From positions 1-64,000 of the forward strand of contig NZ_SCVH01000106.1 of assembly GCF_004296935.1 (NCBI RefSeq): DNA of 64,000 nucleotides, given 5' to 3'. Origin of the DNA: Reyranella sp. GTDB lineage: Bacteria > Pseudomonadota > Alphaproteobacteria > Reyranellales > Reyranellaceae. The notes beneath the pieces are model-generated. The model was not told the origin of the DNA, did no database searches, and saw only the letters and a list, made by a program, of their open reading frames with translations. Below are positions 18,147-26,224 of this stretch, piece by piece (positions within the stretch are counted from its first letter, which is position 1; every line of letters starts with the position of its first letter). The translations under genes were made by a program, and so were the position numbers.

Positions 18147-18361
18147 CTAGGGTCTTTCCGACTGAATCAGAATCGCTTCTTCTCCTCCCCAGCGAAGCTG
18201 GGGAGGTGGCCCGTCATACGGGCCGGAGGGGTCATGAGTCTCACAGGTGGCCTACGCGCCTTCACAGGCGCGGGACCCCTCCGCCCGCGAAGACGCGGGC
18301 ACCTCCCCTTGCACGCAAGGGGAGGAGAGACTCTATTCAATCGACGTCGGAAAGACCCTAG
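18147..18361. mobile_element. MITE-like palindromic element, 215 bp
   Basis: The ends are exact inverted repeats of 16 bp: CTAGGGTCTTTCCGAC (18147-18162) and its complement (18346-18361). If TA is the duplicated target, the repeat is 13 bp (GGGTCTTTCCGAC) with flanking TA, as in Tc1/mariner-IS630 MITEs. Inside are nested hairpins: CCTCCCC-x-GGGGAGG near each end, GGCCCGT-x-ACGGGCC, GCGCCT-x-AGGCGC and CCCGCG-x-CGCGGG. It encodes no transposase. It ends 22 bp before the aldo/keto reductase ATG, so it makes up the promoter-proximal region of that gene. Confidence 0.75.
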
Positions 18362-18383
18362 TGTCCACCGCGAGGAGGACACC

Positions 18384-19370
18384 ATGACAGCAGTCAGCGC
18401 CAAATCCCGTAAACTCGGCAGCAGCGATCTCACGGTATTTCCGATCGGACTCGGCCTGATGTCGCTCTCCGGCGCCTATGGCAAGAGCGACGACGCCGAG
18501 GGAATCCGAGTCATCCATCACGCGCTCGACCGCGGCGTCACCCTGCTCGACAGTTCCGACATGTATGGTTGGGGCCACAACGAGACCCTGCTGGGCAAGG
18601 CGCTCGCCGGTGGCCGGCGCGCCAAGGCAGTTCTCGCGACCAAGTTCGGTCAGACGCAGAACGGCGTCGACGGTCGACCTGAACACGTGAAAGCCGCCTG
18701 TGAGGCCAGCCTCAAGCGGCTGGGCGTCGAGGTGATCGACCTCTACTACCAGCATCGCGTCGACCCCTCGGTGCCGATCGAGGACACGGTGGGCGCCATG
18801 GCCGATCTGGCAAAGGCGGGCAAGGTGAGGGCGCTGGGGCTGAGCGAGGCGGGACCCGAAACGATTCGCCGGGCGCATGCCGTCCATCCGATCGCCGCGG
18901 TGCAGAGCGAATATTCCCTGCTCTTCCGCGTCGATGCCGAGGAGACGCTCAAGACCACGCGGGCGCTCGGCATCTCCTTCGTTGCCTATTCGCCGCTCGG
19001 CCGCAGTCTGCTGACCGGCGCGGTGCGCCAGGCCGCCGACATCCCCGAAGGCGACGGCCGCGGCCGGCACCCGCGCTTCGCGGCGGACAATCTTGCGCGC
19101 AACCTGGTGAAGGTCGCCGCGATCGAGGCCGTGGCGCGGGCCAAGGGCTGCAAACCGGGCCAGGTGGCGCTCGCCTGGCTGCTGGCGCAAGGTGGCGACA
19201 TCGTGCCGATCCCGGGCACCAAGCATGCCGAGCGCGTCGACGAGAATCTGGCGGCGCTGGACGTTGCCCTTTCGGCCGGCGAGGTGGCAGAGCTCTCGGC
19301 GGCCTTGCCGCCCGGTGCGGCGGCGGGCACACGCTATCCCGAAGCCCATATGAAGGCCGTTCATCTCTAG
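18384..19370 (+). CDS. Aldo/keto reductase
   Basis: 328 aa NAD(P)H-dependent reductase of the AKR superfamily, related to the YdhF/AKR13 group. The catalytic tetrad is visible: Asp and Tyr in LDSSDMYG, Lys in LATKFG and His in YYQHRVD. The cofactor-binding end [17 protein letters not shown] is typical. The ATG at 18384 has GAGGAGG about 6 bases upstream. The MITE-like element lies directly before the ribosome-binding site, which may have replaced the native promoter. A universal stress protein gene follows 45 bp later. Confidence 0.92.
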   Translation: MTAVSAKSRKLGSSDLTVFPIGLGLMSLSGAYGKSDDAEGIRVIHHALDRGVTLLDSSDMYGWGHNETLLGKALAGGRRAKAVLATKFGQTQNGVDGRPEHVKAACEASLKRLGVEVIDLYYQHRVDPSVPIEDTVGAMADLAKAGKVRALGLSEAGPETIRRAHAVHPIAAVQSEYSLLFRVDAEETLKTTRALGISFVAYSPLGRSLLTGAVRQAADIPEGDGRGRHPRFAADNLARNLVKVAAIEAVARAKGCKPGQVALAWLLAQGGDIVPIPGTKHAERVDENLAALDVALSAGEVAELSAALPPGAAAGTRYPEAHMKAVHL

Positions 19371-19415
19371 GGAACGGGCGACGGCCCTCGCATTGGGCCT
19401 TTCAGGAGAAATCAG

Positions 19416-19853
19416 ATGTACAAGCACATTCTCATCCCCACCGATGGCACGGCGTTGTCGGAGGCTGCGCTCGACAAGGGCCTCGCGTTCGCGCGCGAGA
19501 TCGGCGCCAGGGTCACCGTGATCACGACCATTGAGCCCGCCCCCATGATGGTGGCGGCATACGTCCAGCTCGCCCAGTCGCAGACCCGGTATCACCAGCA
19601 TGCCGCGGAGCAGGCGGCCCGGCATCTCGAGGCAGCCCTGGCCAAGGCCAAGGCGGCCGGAGTGCCCTGCGAGACCGTCCAGGTCGAGCATGACCATCCT
19701 TACGAGGCGATCATCGAGACGGCGACGAGCAAGGGCTGCGACTTGATCGCCATGGCGTCGCACGGCCGACGCGGCATCTCCGCTCTCGTGCTCGGCAGCG
19801 AGACCACGAAAGTGCTGACCCACAGCACGACGTCGGTCCTCGTCTTCCGCTGA
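19416..19853 (+). CDS. Universal stress protein (UspA family)
   Basis: 145 aa single-domain Usp. It starts MYKHILIPTDGTALSEAALDKGL and carries the ATP-binding pattern G-x2-G-x9-G-S in SHGRRGISALVLGS near the C-terminus, so it should belong to the nucleotide-binding branch. A good Shine-Dalgarno (AGGAGA) precedes the ATG. It may share a transcript with the aldo/keto reductase upstream. Role in general stress survival is inferred from the family. Confidence 0.92.
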   Translation: MYKHILIPTDGTALSEAALDKGLAFAREIGARVTVITTIEPAPMMVAAYVQLAQSQTRYHQHAAEQAARHLEAALAKAKAAGVPCETVQVEHDHPYEAIIETATSKGCDLIAMASHGRRGISALVLGSETTKVLTHSTTSVLVFR

Positions 19854-19956
19854 AGCCCGGGCCGGGGGGCGACGTTCGCTGGTCGAGAGCATCGCCATTC
19901 TCCGTTAGGCATCAGCCTCGAGTTCGATATCCTGCTGTTCCCCAGGGAGGGTAGAA

Positions 19957-20931
19957 ATGGCGAGACTTGGACGACGAGGCTTCGTTGGTGCTGGCGTTGT
20001 CGCGGCGGTGACAGCCGGCGGTTCGGCAAAGGCACAGGCTTTTCCCGCCAAGCAGATCCGCTGGATCATCCCTTTCGCGCCCGGCGGCAACTACGACGTC
20101 ACCTCGCGCATCGTGGCCGAGCCGATGGGGCGTCAGCTCGGCCAGGGCATCCTGATCGACAACAAGCCGGGTGCGGGCGGCGTGGTCGGCCTCGAACTCG
20201 CCTACAACGCGCCGGCCGACGGTTACACCATCGTCATGGCGAGCTTCACCGTGGGTTACGTGGCGCCGCTCTTCGCCGGCAAGAAGGAGATGCTGTCGCA
20301 GTTCGCGCCGGTCAGCATCCTCACCACCGTGCCGACCCTGATGGTGACGCGGGCCGACAGCCGTTTCCCCGACATGAAGAGCGTGTTGGCGGAAGCCAAG
20401 GCCAAGCCCGGCACGGTCAGCGTCGGCCAGCCCGGCAACGGCACCACCAACCATGTCGCCATCCTGCGCCTGCAGCTGAACGAGAACATCAAGTTCAACG
20501 TCATCCCCTACCGCGGCTCGGGCCCGGGCATCGCCGACCTGCTGGCGGGCAACATCGACTGCTACGTCGATCAGCTCACCAGCTCGATGCCGCACATCCA
20601 GTCCGGCAAGCTCCGGCCGCTCGCGACCTTCGGCCTCGAGCGCATTCCGCAGCTTCCCGACGTGCCGACCCTGGGCGATCTCGGCAGCAAGCCGTTCGAC
20701 GGCAACACGACGGCCGGTGTGTTCGCCCATGTCGACACGCCCAAGGCCGTGATTGCCCGCTTGAACCAGGGCGTCGTGGCCGGCCTCAGGGACGAGGCGG
20801 CGGGCAAGCGGCTGCGGGAACTGGGCGCCATCGTCCGGCCCTCGACACCCGAGCAGTTCGCGGCGGCCCTCAAGGCCGATCAAGAGAATGTGTCTGAACT
20901 GTTGAGGTTAGGCCTGTTGAAGCCCGAGTAA
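19957..20931 (+). CDS. Bug/TctC-family periplasmic solute-binding protein
   Basis: 324 aa tripartite tricarboxylate receptor. The N-terminus RLGRRGFVGAG followed by a hydrophobic stretch and AKAQA looks like a Tat or Sec signal. The mature protein has the family landmarks IRWIIPFAPGGNYDVTSRIVAE, IDNKPGAGGVVG, GTTNHVA and VPYRGSGP-like (IPYRGSGPGIADL). Bug proteins bind carboxylated solutes in the periplasm. No TctA/TctB membrane genes are adjacent; in such genomes receptors are often orphans. The ATG at 19957 has GGGAGG a few bases upstream. Confidence 0.92.
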   Translation: MARLGRRGFVGAGVVAAVTAGGSAKAQAFPAKQIRWIIPFAPGGNYDVTSRIVAEPMGRQLGQGILIDNKPGAGGVVGLELAYNAPADGYTIVMASFTVGYVAPLFAGKKEMLSQFAPVSILTTVPTLMVTRADSRFPDMKSVLAEAKAKPGTVSVGQPGNGTTNHVAILRLQLNENIKFNVIPYRGSGPGIADLLAGNIDCYVDQLTSSMPHIQSGKLRPLATFGLERIPQLPDVPTLGDLGSKPFDGNTTAGVFAHVDTPKAVIARLNQGVVAGLRDEAAGKRLRELGAIVRPSTPEQFAAALKADQENVSELLRLGLLKPE

Positions 20932-20950
20932 TCCGACCAATATCGATCCC

Positions 20951-21091
20951 ATGATGACGCATCGATCGACAATCCTCGCGATGATCGTGGCCCTCCTTGC
21001 CGGCGTCGCGCTGGCGGCGTGCCAGACGGGTACGCCCCAGGACGGCCGATACCAGACCCACGGCGGCGGCTGGGACAACTTCCGCGCCTGA
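20951..21091 (+). CDS. Small lipoprotein (46 aa)
   Basis: A short frame of 46 codons: MMTHRST, hydrophobic core ILAMIVALLAGVALAA, then Cys24 in a good lipobox (LAAC), followed by 22 polar residues ending in GGGWDNFRA. It reads like an entericidin-type or other small outer-membrane lipoprotein. It starts 19 bp after the Bug receptor gene and ends 15 bp from the convergent tartrate-dehydratase-like gene. Size makes it easy to miss; the signal and lipobox are the support. Confidence 0.6.
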   Translation: MMTHRSTILAMIVALLAGVALAACQTGTPQDGRYQTHGGGWDNFRA

Positions 21092-21106
21092 GGTCGGGTC
21101 GCCGCC

Positions 21107-22264
21107 TCAGGCGGTCTTCATGACCGCCCAGAGATCGGCCTTGCGCTCGAAGCCGATCCCGGGCGCGTCCGGCAGCGCCACACGGCCGTCGACGACCGGA
21201 CAATCGTCGGCGAAGCCGCCGAAGGGCGCGAACACCTGCGGGTAGGATTCGTTGCCGCCGCACTGCAGGCCGACCGCGATGTTCAGCGCAAACTGGTGGC
21301 CGCCGTGCGGCACGCAGCGCCTTGGCGACCAGCCGTGCGCCTTCAGCATCTCCAGCGTGCGCAGGTACTCGACCAGGCCGTAGCTGAGCGCCGGGTCGTA
21401 CTGCAGGATGTCGCGGTCGGGCCGGAGCCCGCCGTGGCGCACCAGGTTGCGGGCGTCCTGCATGGAGAAGAGGTTCTCGCCGGTGGCGAGCGGCGGGGCG
21501 TACTGGGTGGCGAGTGCCGCGTGCGCCAGGTAGTCGAGCGGATCGAGCGGCTCCTCGTACCAGCGCAGGCCATAGCCTTCGATCGCCTTGCCGAAGTCGA
21601 TGGCGGTGGTGAGATCGAACTTGCCGTTGACGTCGACCGCGAGGCGCTCGCCGGTCCCTACGATCTTCAGCACCGCCTCGATGCGCTTGATGTCCTCGGC
21701 GAGCGGCACGCCCCCCACCTTCATCTTCACGCAGGAATAGCCGAGCTCGAGATAGCCCTTCATCTCGTCCTGCAGCGCCTCGATATCCTTGCCGGGATAG
21801 TAGTAGCCGCCGGCGGCATAGACCCAGGCCTTGTCGTCGTGCGCGCCGCCGTTGTAGCGGTCGGCCAGCAGCTTCCACAACGGCACGCGCTTGGCCTTGG
21901 CCAGGGCATCCCACAGCGCCATGTCGAGCACGCCCACGGCCACCGAACGCTCGCCGTGACCGCCCGGCTTCTCGTTGGCCATCATCGCGGCCCAGCACTT
22001 CGCCGGATCGATCAGGCCCTCGCCGTCGAGGAGAGAATCGGACTTGGCGGCCTTCAGGCGCGGGATGAACCGCTCGCCTAACAGCCCGTGCTGGGCATAG
22101 CGGCCGTTGGAGTTGAAGCCGTAGCCCACCACCGGCTTGCCATCGACTTTCAGGTCGGTCTCGATCGCCACCACGCTCGCCGTCATCTGGCTGAAGTCGA
22201 TGTAGGCGTTGGCGATGTTGGAGCGGATCGGCGAGACGATGTCGCGGATGGCCGTGATGCGCAT
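21107..22264 (-). CDS. tarD: Enolase-superfamily dehydratase resembling D(-)-tartrate dehydratase
   Basis: 385 aa, mandelate racemase/muconate-lactonising fold. From memory it matches the Bradyrhizobium D-tartrate dehydratase TarD along its length: IRSNIANAYIDFSQMT, VVGYGFNSNGRY, NEKPGGHGERSVAVGVLDMALWDA, YAAGGYYYPGK, KMKVGG (catalytic Lys), VDVNGKF, WYEEPLDPLDY, TGENLFSMQDARN, and CVPHGGHQFALNIAVGL with the catalytic His. It would dehydrate a dihydroxy-acid to a keto acid such as oxaloacetate. It is the last gene of the cluster reading down from 30449. Exact substrate remains to be shown. Confidence 0.85.
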   Translation of the reverse strand: MRITAIRDIVSPIRSNIANAYIDFSQMTASVVAIETDLKVDGKPVVGYGFNSNGRYAQHGLLGERFIPRLKAAKSDSLLDGEGLIDPAKCWAAMMANEKPGGHGERSVAVGVLDMALWDALAKAKRVPLWKLLADRYNGGAHDDKAWVYAAGGYYYPGKDIEALQDEMKGYLELGYSCVKMKVGGVPLAEDIKRIEAVLKIVGTGERLAVDVNGKFDLTTAIDFGKAIEGYGLRWYEEPLDPLDYLAHAALATQYAPPLATGENLFSMQDARNLVRHGGLRPDRDILQYDPALSYGLVEYLRTLEMLKAHGWSPRRCVPHGGHQFALNIAVGLQCGGNESYPQVFAPFGGFADDCPVVDGRVALPDAPGIGFERKADLWAVMKTA

Positions 22265-22276
22265 GGCGGGATTCCC

Positions 22277-23494
22277 TCAGGCGTAGACGTTGCGGCGGCT
22301 CTGGCGCATCAGCAGCCAAAACGCCACCGCGAAGTTCAGCACGTTCCAGGCGATGCCGTTGATGAAGGCGGCGCGATACGAGCCTGTCATATCGAACAGC
22401 ACGCCGCCCATCCAGCCGCCCAGGGCCATGCCGATCAAGGTCGACGACACGGCGATGCCGACCCGGAAGCCCGCTTCCTTGGGCGGGAAGTATTCACGCA
22501 CGATGATGGCGTAGGACGGCACGATGCCGCCCTGGAACAGGCCGAACAGCGCCGAAGCGATGTAGAGCGAGTTCAGGGAGTCATCGATCAGGTAGAAGAC
22601 CAGTGCCAGGCATTGCAGCGTCGAGCCCAGGATCAGCGTCTTGATGCCGCCGACCCGGTCGGCGATCCACCCCGAGGCGATCCGGCTGACGATGCCGAAG
22701 CCCAGCATCAGTGACAGCATCTCCGCGCCCCTGGCGACGCCGTATCCGAGGTCGGCGCAGTAGGCGACGACATGGACCTGCGGCATCGACATGGCGACAC
22801 AGCAGGCAATGCCGGCGACGACCATGACGGCCTGCAGGGCATTGGGCGAAAGTCCGAGCGAACGCGCCGAATGGGCGGCCACGCCCGCCGACCCGGCGAT
22901 GCCGCCGGCCTGCTCGGCGTGGTGGGGCGGCTTGCGGCGGAGTGCGAAGGCGAGCGGCACCATGGCCACGAGACAGAGGACGGATGCGGCCAGGAAGGTG
23001 TCGCGCCAGCCGTGATCGCGCATCAGCCGCTCGACGATCGGCGGCCACACCGTGCCGGCGAGATAGTTGCCAGACGCTGCGATGGCGACGGCCATGCCGC
23101 GGCGCTTCAGGAACCAGTGCGAGACGTCGGCGACCAGCGGCGCGAAGGTGGCGGCTGCGCTGAAGCCGATCAGGGCCTGGGCCGCGGCGAACAGGACAAG
23201 CGAGGGCGCCATCGCAGCGCCGGCGAAGCCCGCCGCGAGGCCGATCGCGCTCATGATCGCGGTGACGACGATGCCGCGGCGATCGACCAGCCATCCCAGG
23301 GCGACGCCGCCGACGAAAAAGCCCATCGTGTTCATGGTGTAGGCGAAGGAGATGTCGGCGCGGCTGACGCCGAGGTCGATCTGCACGATCGGCAGGGCGA
23401 CGACCAGGCACCACATGCCGATGCCGCCCACCGTGCTCAGCGTCACGCTGGCGGCCAGACGCCACCACGAATAACTCGAATCGACGCCGGACAT
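22277..23494 (-). CDS. MFS transporter
   Basis: 405 aa, about 12 membrane segments, major facilitator superfamily. The loop 2-3 signature is present as GWLVDRRGIVVT and the symmetrical one as GWIADRVGGIKT. It resembles the monocarboxylate/oxalate-formate antiporter type. The ATG at 23494 (MSGVDSSYSWWRL) is preferred; it lies 8 bp after the SMP-30 stop. In this cluster it is the likely inner-membrane importer for the substrate handled by the neighbouring dehydratase and lactonase. Confidence 0.9.
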   Translation of the reverse strand: MSGVDSSYSWWRLAASVTLSTVGGIGMWCLVVALPIVQIDLGVSRADISFAYTMNTMGFFVGGVALGWLVDRRGIVVTAIMSAIGLAAGFAGAAMAPSLVLFAAAQALIGFSAAATFAPLVADVSHWFLKRRGMAVAIAASGNYLAGTVWPPIVERLMRDHGWRDTFLAASVLCLVAMVPLAFALRRKPPHHAEQAGGIAGSAGVAAHSARSLGLSPNALQAVMVVAGIACCVAMSMPQVHVVAYCADLGYGVARGAEMLSLMLGFGIVSRIASGWIADRVGGIKTLILGSTLQCLALVFYLIDDSLNSLYIASALFGLFQGGIVPSYAIIVREYFPPKEAGFRVGIAVSSTLIGMALGGWMGGVLFDMTGSYRAAFINGIAWNVLNFAVAFWLLMRQSRRNVYA

Positions 23495-23501
23495 GAACCG
23501 A

Positions 23502-24464
23502 TCAGCCGCCGGGCGCGCCCTGGGTGTTGACGTAGAGCGCATAGAGCGAATGGCTCGCCGTCATGAACAGGCGGTTGCGATGGCGGCCGCCGAAACAGAG
23601 GTTGGCGCAGCGCTCCGGCAGGTCGATATGGCCGATCGGCTTGCCGTCCTTGTTGAAGATGCGCACGCCGTCGAGCTCGGCATTGCCCATGCCCCAGCCG
23701 CACCACAGGTTGCCGTCGACATCGACACGGAAGCCGTCGGGCGAGCCGCCCGGACCGGCATCGATCAGCACCTTGCCGCCGCTCATCTTCAGGCCGTCGG
23801 CGGAAACGTCGTAGGCGACGATCGTGCGATGCGGCTCGGCGCGCGAGGCCACGACATAGAGCTTCTTCTCGTCGGGCGAGAAGGCAAGGCCGTTGGGGCC
23901 GGGAATGTCGTCGGCCATCATCGTGAGCTTGCCGGTCGCCGGATCGAGGCGATAGACGGCGGGCTTGTTCTCGCTCGCGGCCTTGTGGCCCTCGTAGTAG
24001 CCCAGGATGCCGAACACCGGATCGCTGAACCACACCGAGCCGTCGGACTTCACCACGACGTCGTTGGGCGAGTTCAGCGGCTTGCCGTTGTAGGAATCGG
24101 CCAGCACCGTGATGGCGCCGTCATACTCGAAACGCACGATGCGCCGCGCATCGTGCTCGCAGGCGATCAGCCGGCCGCGGCGGTCGCGGGTGTGGCCGTT
24201 GGCATTGTTCGAAGGCTTGCGGAACACCGAGACCGCACCGGTCTCCTCGTCCCAGCGCAGCACGCGGTTGTTGGGGATGTCGCTCCACAGGAGATAGCGG
24301 CCGTCGCCGAACCAGACTGGCCCCTCGGCCCAGCGGCAGCCGGTGTAGAGCCGTTCGACCGACGCCAGCGCCAGCCGGTATTGGCCAAAAGACGGGTCGA
24401 GCACGCGCACCGCCGGATCGGGGTAGCGTTCATTCGGTTGCCACATCGTCGTTTCCTCGTTCAT
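23502..24464 (-). CDS. SMP-30/gluconolactonase/LRE family protein
   Basis: 320 aa six-bladed beta-propeller of the SMP-30/gluconolactonase type, which opens sugar-acid lactones using a divalent metal. Visible ligands: Glu in RWAEGPVWFGDG, Asn in NSPNDVVVKSDGSVWFSDP, and Asp in GSPDGFRVDVDGNLW. No signal peptide, so it should be cytoplasmic. It lies 86 bp downstream of the HyuB gene and 8 bp upstream of the MFS transporter. Confidence 0.92.
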   Translation of the reverse strand: MNEETTMWQPNERYPDPAVRVLDPSFGQYRLALASVERLYTGCRWAEGPVWFGDGRYLLWSDIPNNRVLRWDEETGAVSVFRKPSNNANGHTRDRRGRLIACEHDARRIVRFEYDGAITVLADSYNGKPLNSPNDVVVKSDGSVWFSDPVFGILGYYEGHKAASENKPAVYRLDPATGKLTMMADDIPGPNGLAFSPDEKKLYVVASRAEPHRTIVAYDVSADGLKMSGGKVLIDAGPGGSPDGFRVDVDGNLWCGWGMGNAELDGVRIFNKDGKPIGHIDLPERCANLCFGGRHRNRLFMTASHSLYALYVNTQGAPGG

Positions 24465-24550
24465 TTCTTGGCGCGGATGCTACAGCCGGCGGGCCGTCCG
24501 CGCTCGTCGTTCTTGGAATAGCTGCTGCGACCGTCGGTCGGGCCGGCCGC

Positions 24551-26224
24551 TCAATCCCCCTCGACCCCGTAGTCGGCTTTCGCCTTTTCCTTGCTGACCA
24601 GCCCCAGCCGCACGTCGCGTTCGACCTGGGCGCGGTCGCGCTTGGCGGGATCGCCGAAGCCGCCACCGCCCGGCATCTCGACCACCAGCCGCTCGCCGGC
24701 CGGGATGGTCTGGAAGCCCTTGGCCTTCATCACCTCGCCCGAGGCCAGCGACAGCCGGCCGTTGGCGCCCGGCTTGCCGCCATCGCGGCCACGCGCCGGA
24801 TGCTTTACGCGCTCGAAGGTGGCGAAGATGCCGAAGGGCGCGCCCTCGCGGTGCTCGACCTCCATCACCTGGCCCAGCCCGCCGCGATACTGGCCGGCGC
24901 CGCCGGAGTCCTGGCGGTATTCCTTCTTCCACACCACGACGGGCGCGATGGTCTCGGTGATCTCGACCGGCACGTTGCGCACGCCCGACGGGAAGGGCGT
25001 GGCCGAGAGCCCATCCAGCGTCGGCCGGGCACCGGTGCCGCCGGAATGGAAAGTCGTCACCATGAAGGGCCGGCTGTTGCCGATGGTGCCGGTCATGCCA
25101 TGGCCGGCGCCGAGCTTCAGGTTCCAGAGGTTGGAGGTGCCCTCGGCCGGCACGCGGCCGGGGATCACCTGGTGCAGCGCATCGAAGCAGACGTCGGGCA
25201 GCATGTGGCCGATCGTGCTGCGGGCGTTCACCGCAGCCGGAAACAGCGCATTGACGATGGTGTTCTCGGGCGCCGTCACCAGGATCGAATCGAGCGTGCC
25301 GGCATTGTTGGGAATGGTCGGCGCCACGACGCATTTGATGCCGAAGGCCGTATAAGCCTCAGTGTAGCACATCGGCGAATTGATGCCGTAGATCGACGAA
25401 CCCGAGGTGCCGGCATAGTCGACGGCGATGTGGTCGGCGTGAATCGAGACCGCGGCATGCAGGTCGATCGGCGCATCGTAGCCGTCGATCCGCATATGGC
25501 CCTTCCAGGTGCCACGCGGCAGCTTGGAGATGGCCGCCACCATGCCGGCGCGGCTCTTCTCGATGATGTGGTTGCCGAGCTCGTCGAGATTGTCGATGCC
25601 GTGCTCGGCCATCATGCCGGAGAGCCGCTTTTCGCCGATGCCGTTGCAGCCGATCAGGGCATGAAGGTCACCCTCGACCTGTACGGGCTCGCGCACATTG
25701 GCGCGCACGATGCGCATCACGCTCTCGTCGATCACGCCTTCGCGCATCAGCGGCAGCAGCGGCAGGAACAGGCCTTCGTGGAACACCTGCCGCCCGTCGG
25801 GCGACTGCCCCAGTCCGCCGATATCGACCACGTGGGTGGTGCAGGAGAACAGCGCCACCAGCTTGCCGTTGTGGAACGCGGGCGAGGTGACGACGATGTC
25901 GTAGAGATGGCCGGTGCCCTTCCACGGATCGTTGGTCACATAGGCGTCGCCCGGCTTCATGGTCTCGACCGGGAACTCGCGGATAAAGTGAATGACGCTC
26001 CGCGCCATCGAATTCACATGGCCCGGCGTGCCGGTGACGGCCTGCGCCAGCATCTGGCCCTTGAGGTCGAACACGCCGGCCGAGATGTCGCCGGCCTCGC
26101 GGGCGCTGGTCGAGAAGGCGGTGCGCACCAGGGCGCGGGCCTGCTCCTCGACCACCGACAGCAGCCGGTTCCACATCACTTGCAGGCGGATGTCGCCCAA
26201 TGAGGAGTTGGGGGCCGTGCTCAT
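24551..26224 (-). CDS. hyuB: Hydantoinase/oxoprolinase B subunit
   Basis: 557 aa HyuB-type subunit; with HyuA it hydrolyses cyclic amides or related rings (N-methylhydantoin, 5-oxoproline) or, in the acetone carboxylase relatives, carboxylates ketones, in an ATP-dependent way. Landmarks: REAGDISAGVFDLKGQMLAQ, GDAYVTNDPWKGTGHLYD, LFSCTTHVVDIGG, and the C-terminal GGGFGDPAKRD typical of HyuB. It overlaps HyuA by 4 bp (ATGA), implying a 1:1 complex. Confidence 0.93.
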   Translation of the reverse strand: MSTAPNSSLGDIRLQVMWNRLLSVVEEQARALVRTAFSTSAREAGDISAGVFDLKGQMLAQAVTGTPGHVNSMARSVIHFIREFPVETMKPGDAYVTNDPWKGTGHLYDIVVTSPAFHNGKLVALFSCTTHVVDIGGLGQSPDGRQVFHEGLFLPLLPLMREGVIDESVMRIVRANVREPVQVEGDLHALIGCNGIGEKRLSGMMAEHGIDNLDELGNHIIEKSRAGMVAAISKLPRGTWKGHMRIDGYDAPIDLHAAVSIHADHIAVDYAGTSGSSIYGINSPMCYTEAYTAFGIKCVVAPTIPNNAGTLDSILVTAPENTIVNALFPAAVNARSTIGHMLPDVCFDALHQVIPGRVPAEGTSNLWNLKLGAGHGMTGTIGNSRPFMVTTFHSGGTGARPTLDGLSATPFPSGVRNVPVEITETIAPVVVWKKEYRQDSGGAGQYRGGLGQVMEVEHREGAPFGIFATFERVKHPARGRDGGKPGANGRLSLASGEVMKAKGFQTIPAGERLVVEMPGGGGFGDPAKRDRAQVERDVRLGLVSKEKAKADYGVEGD

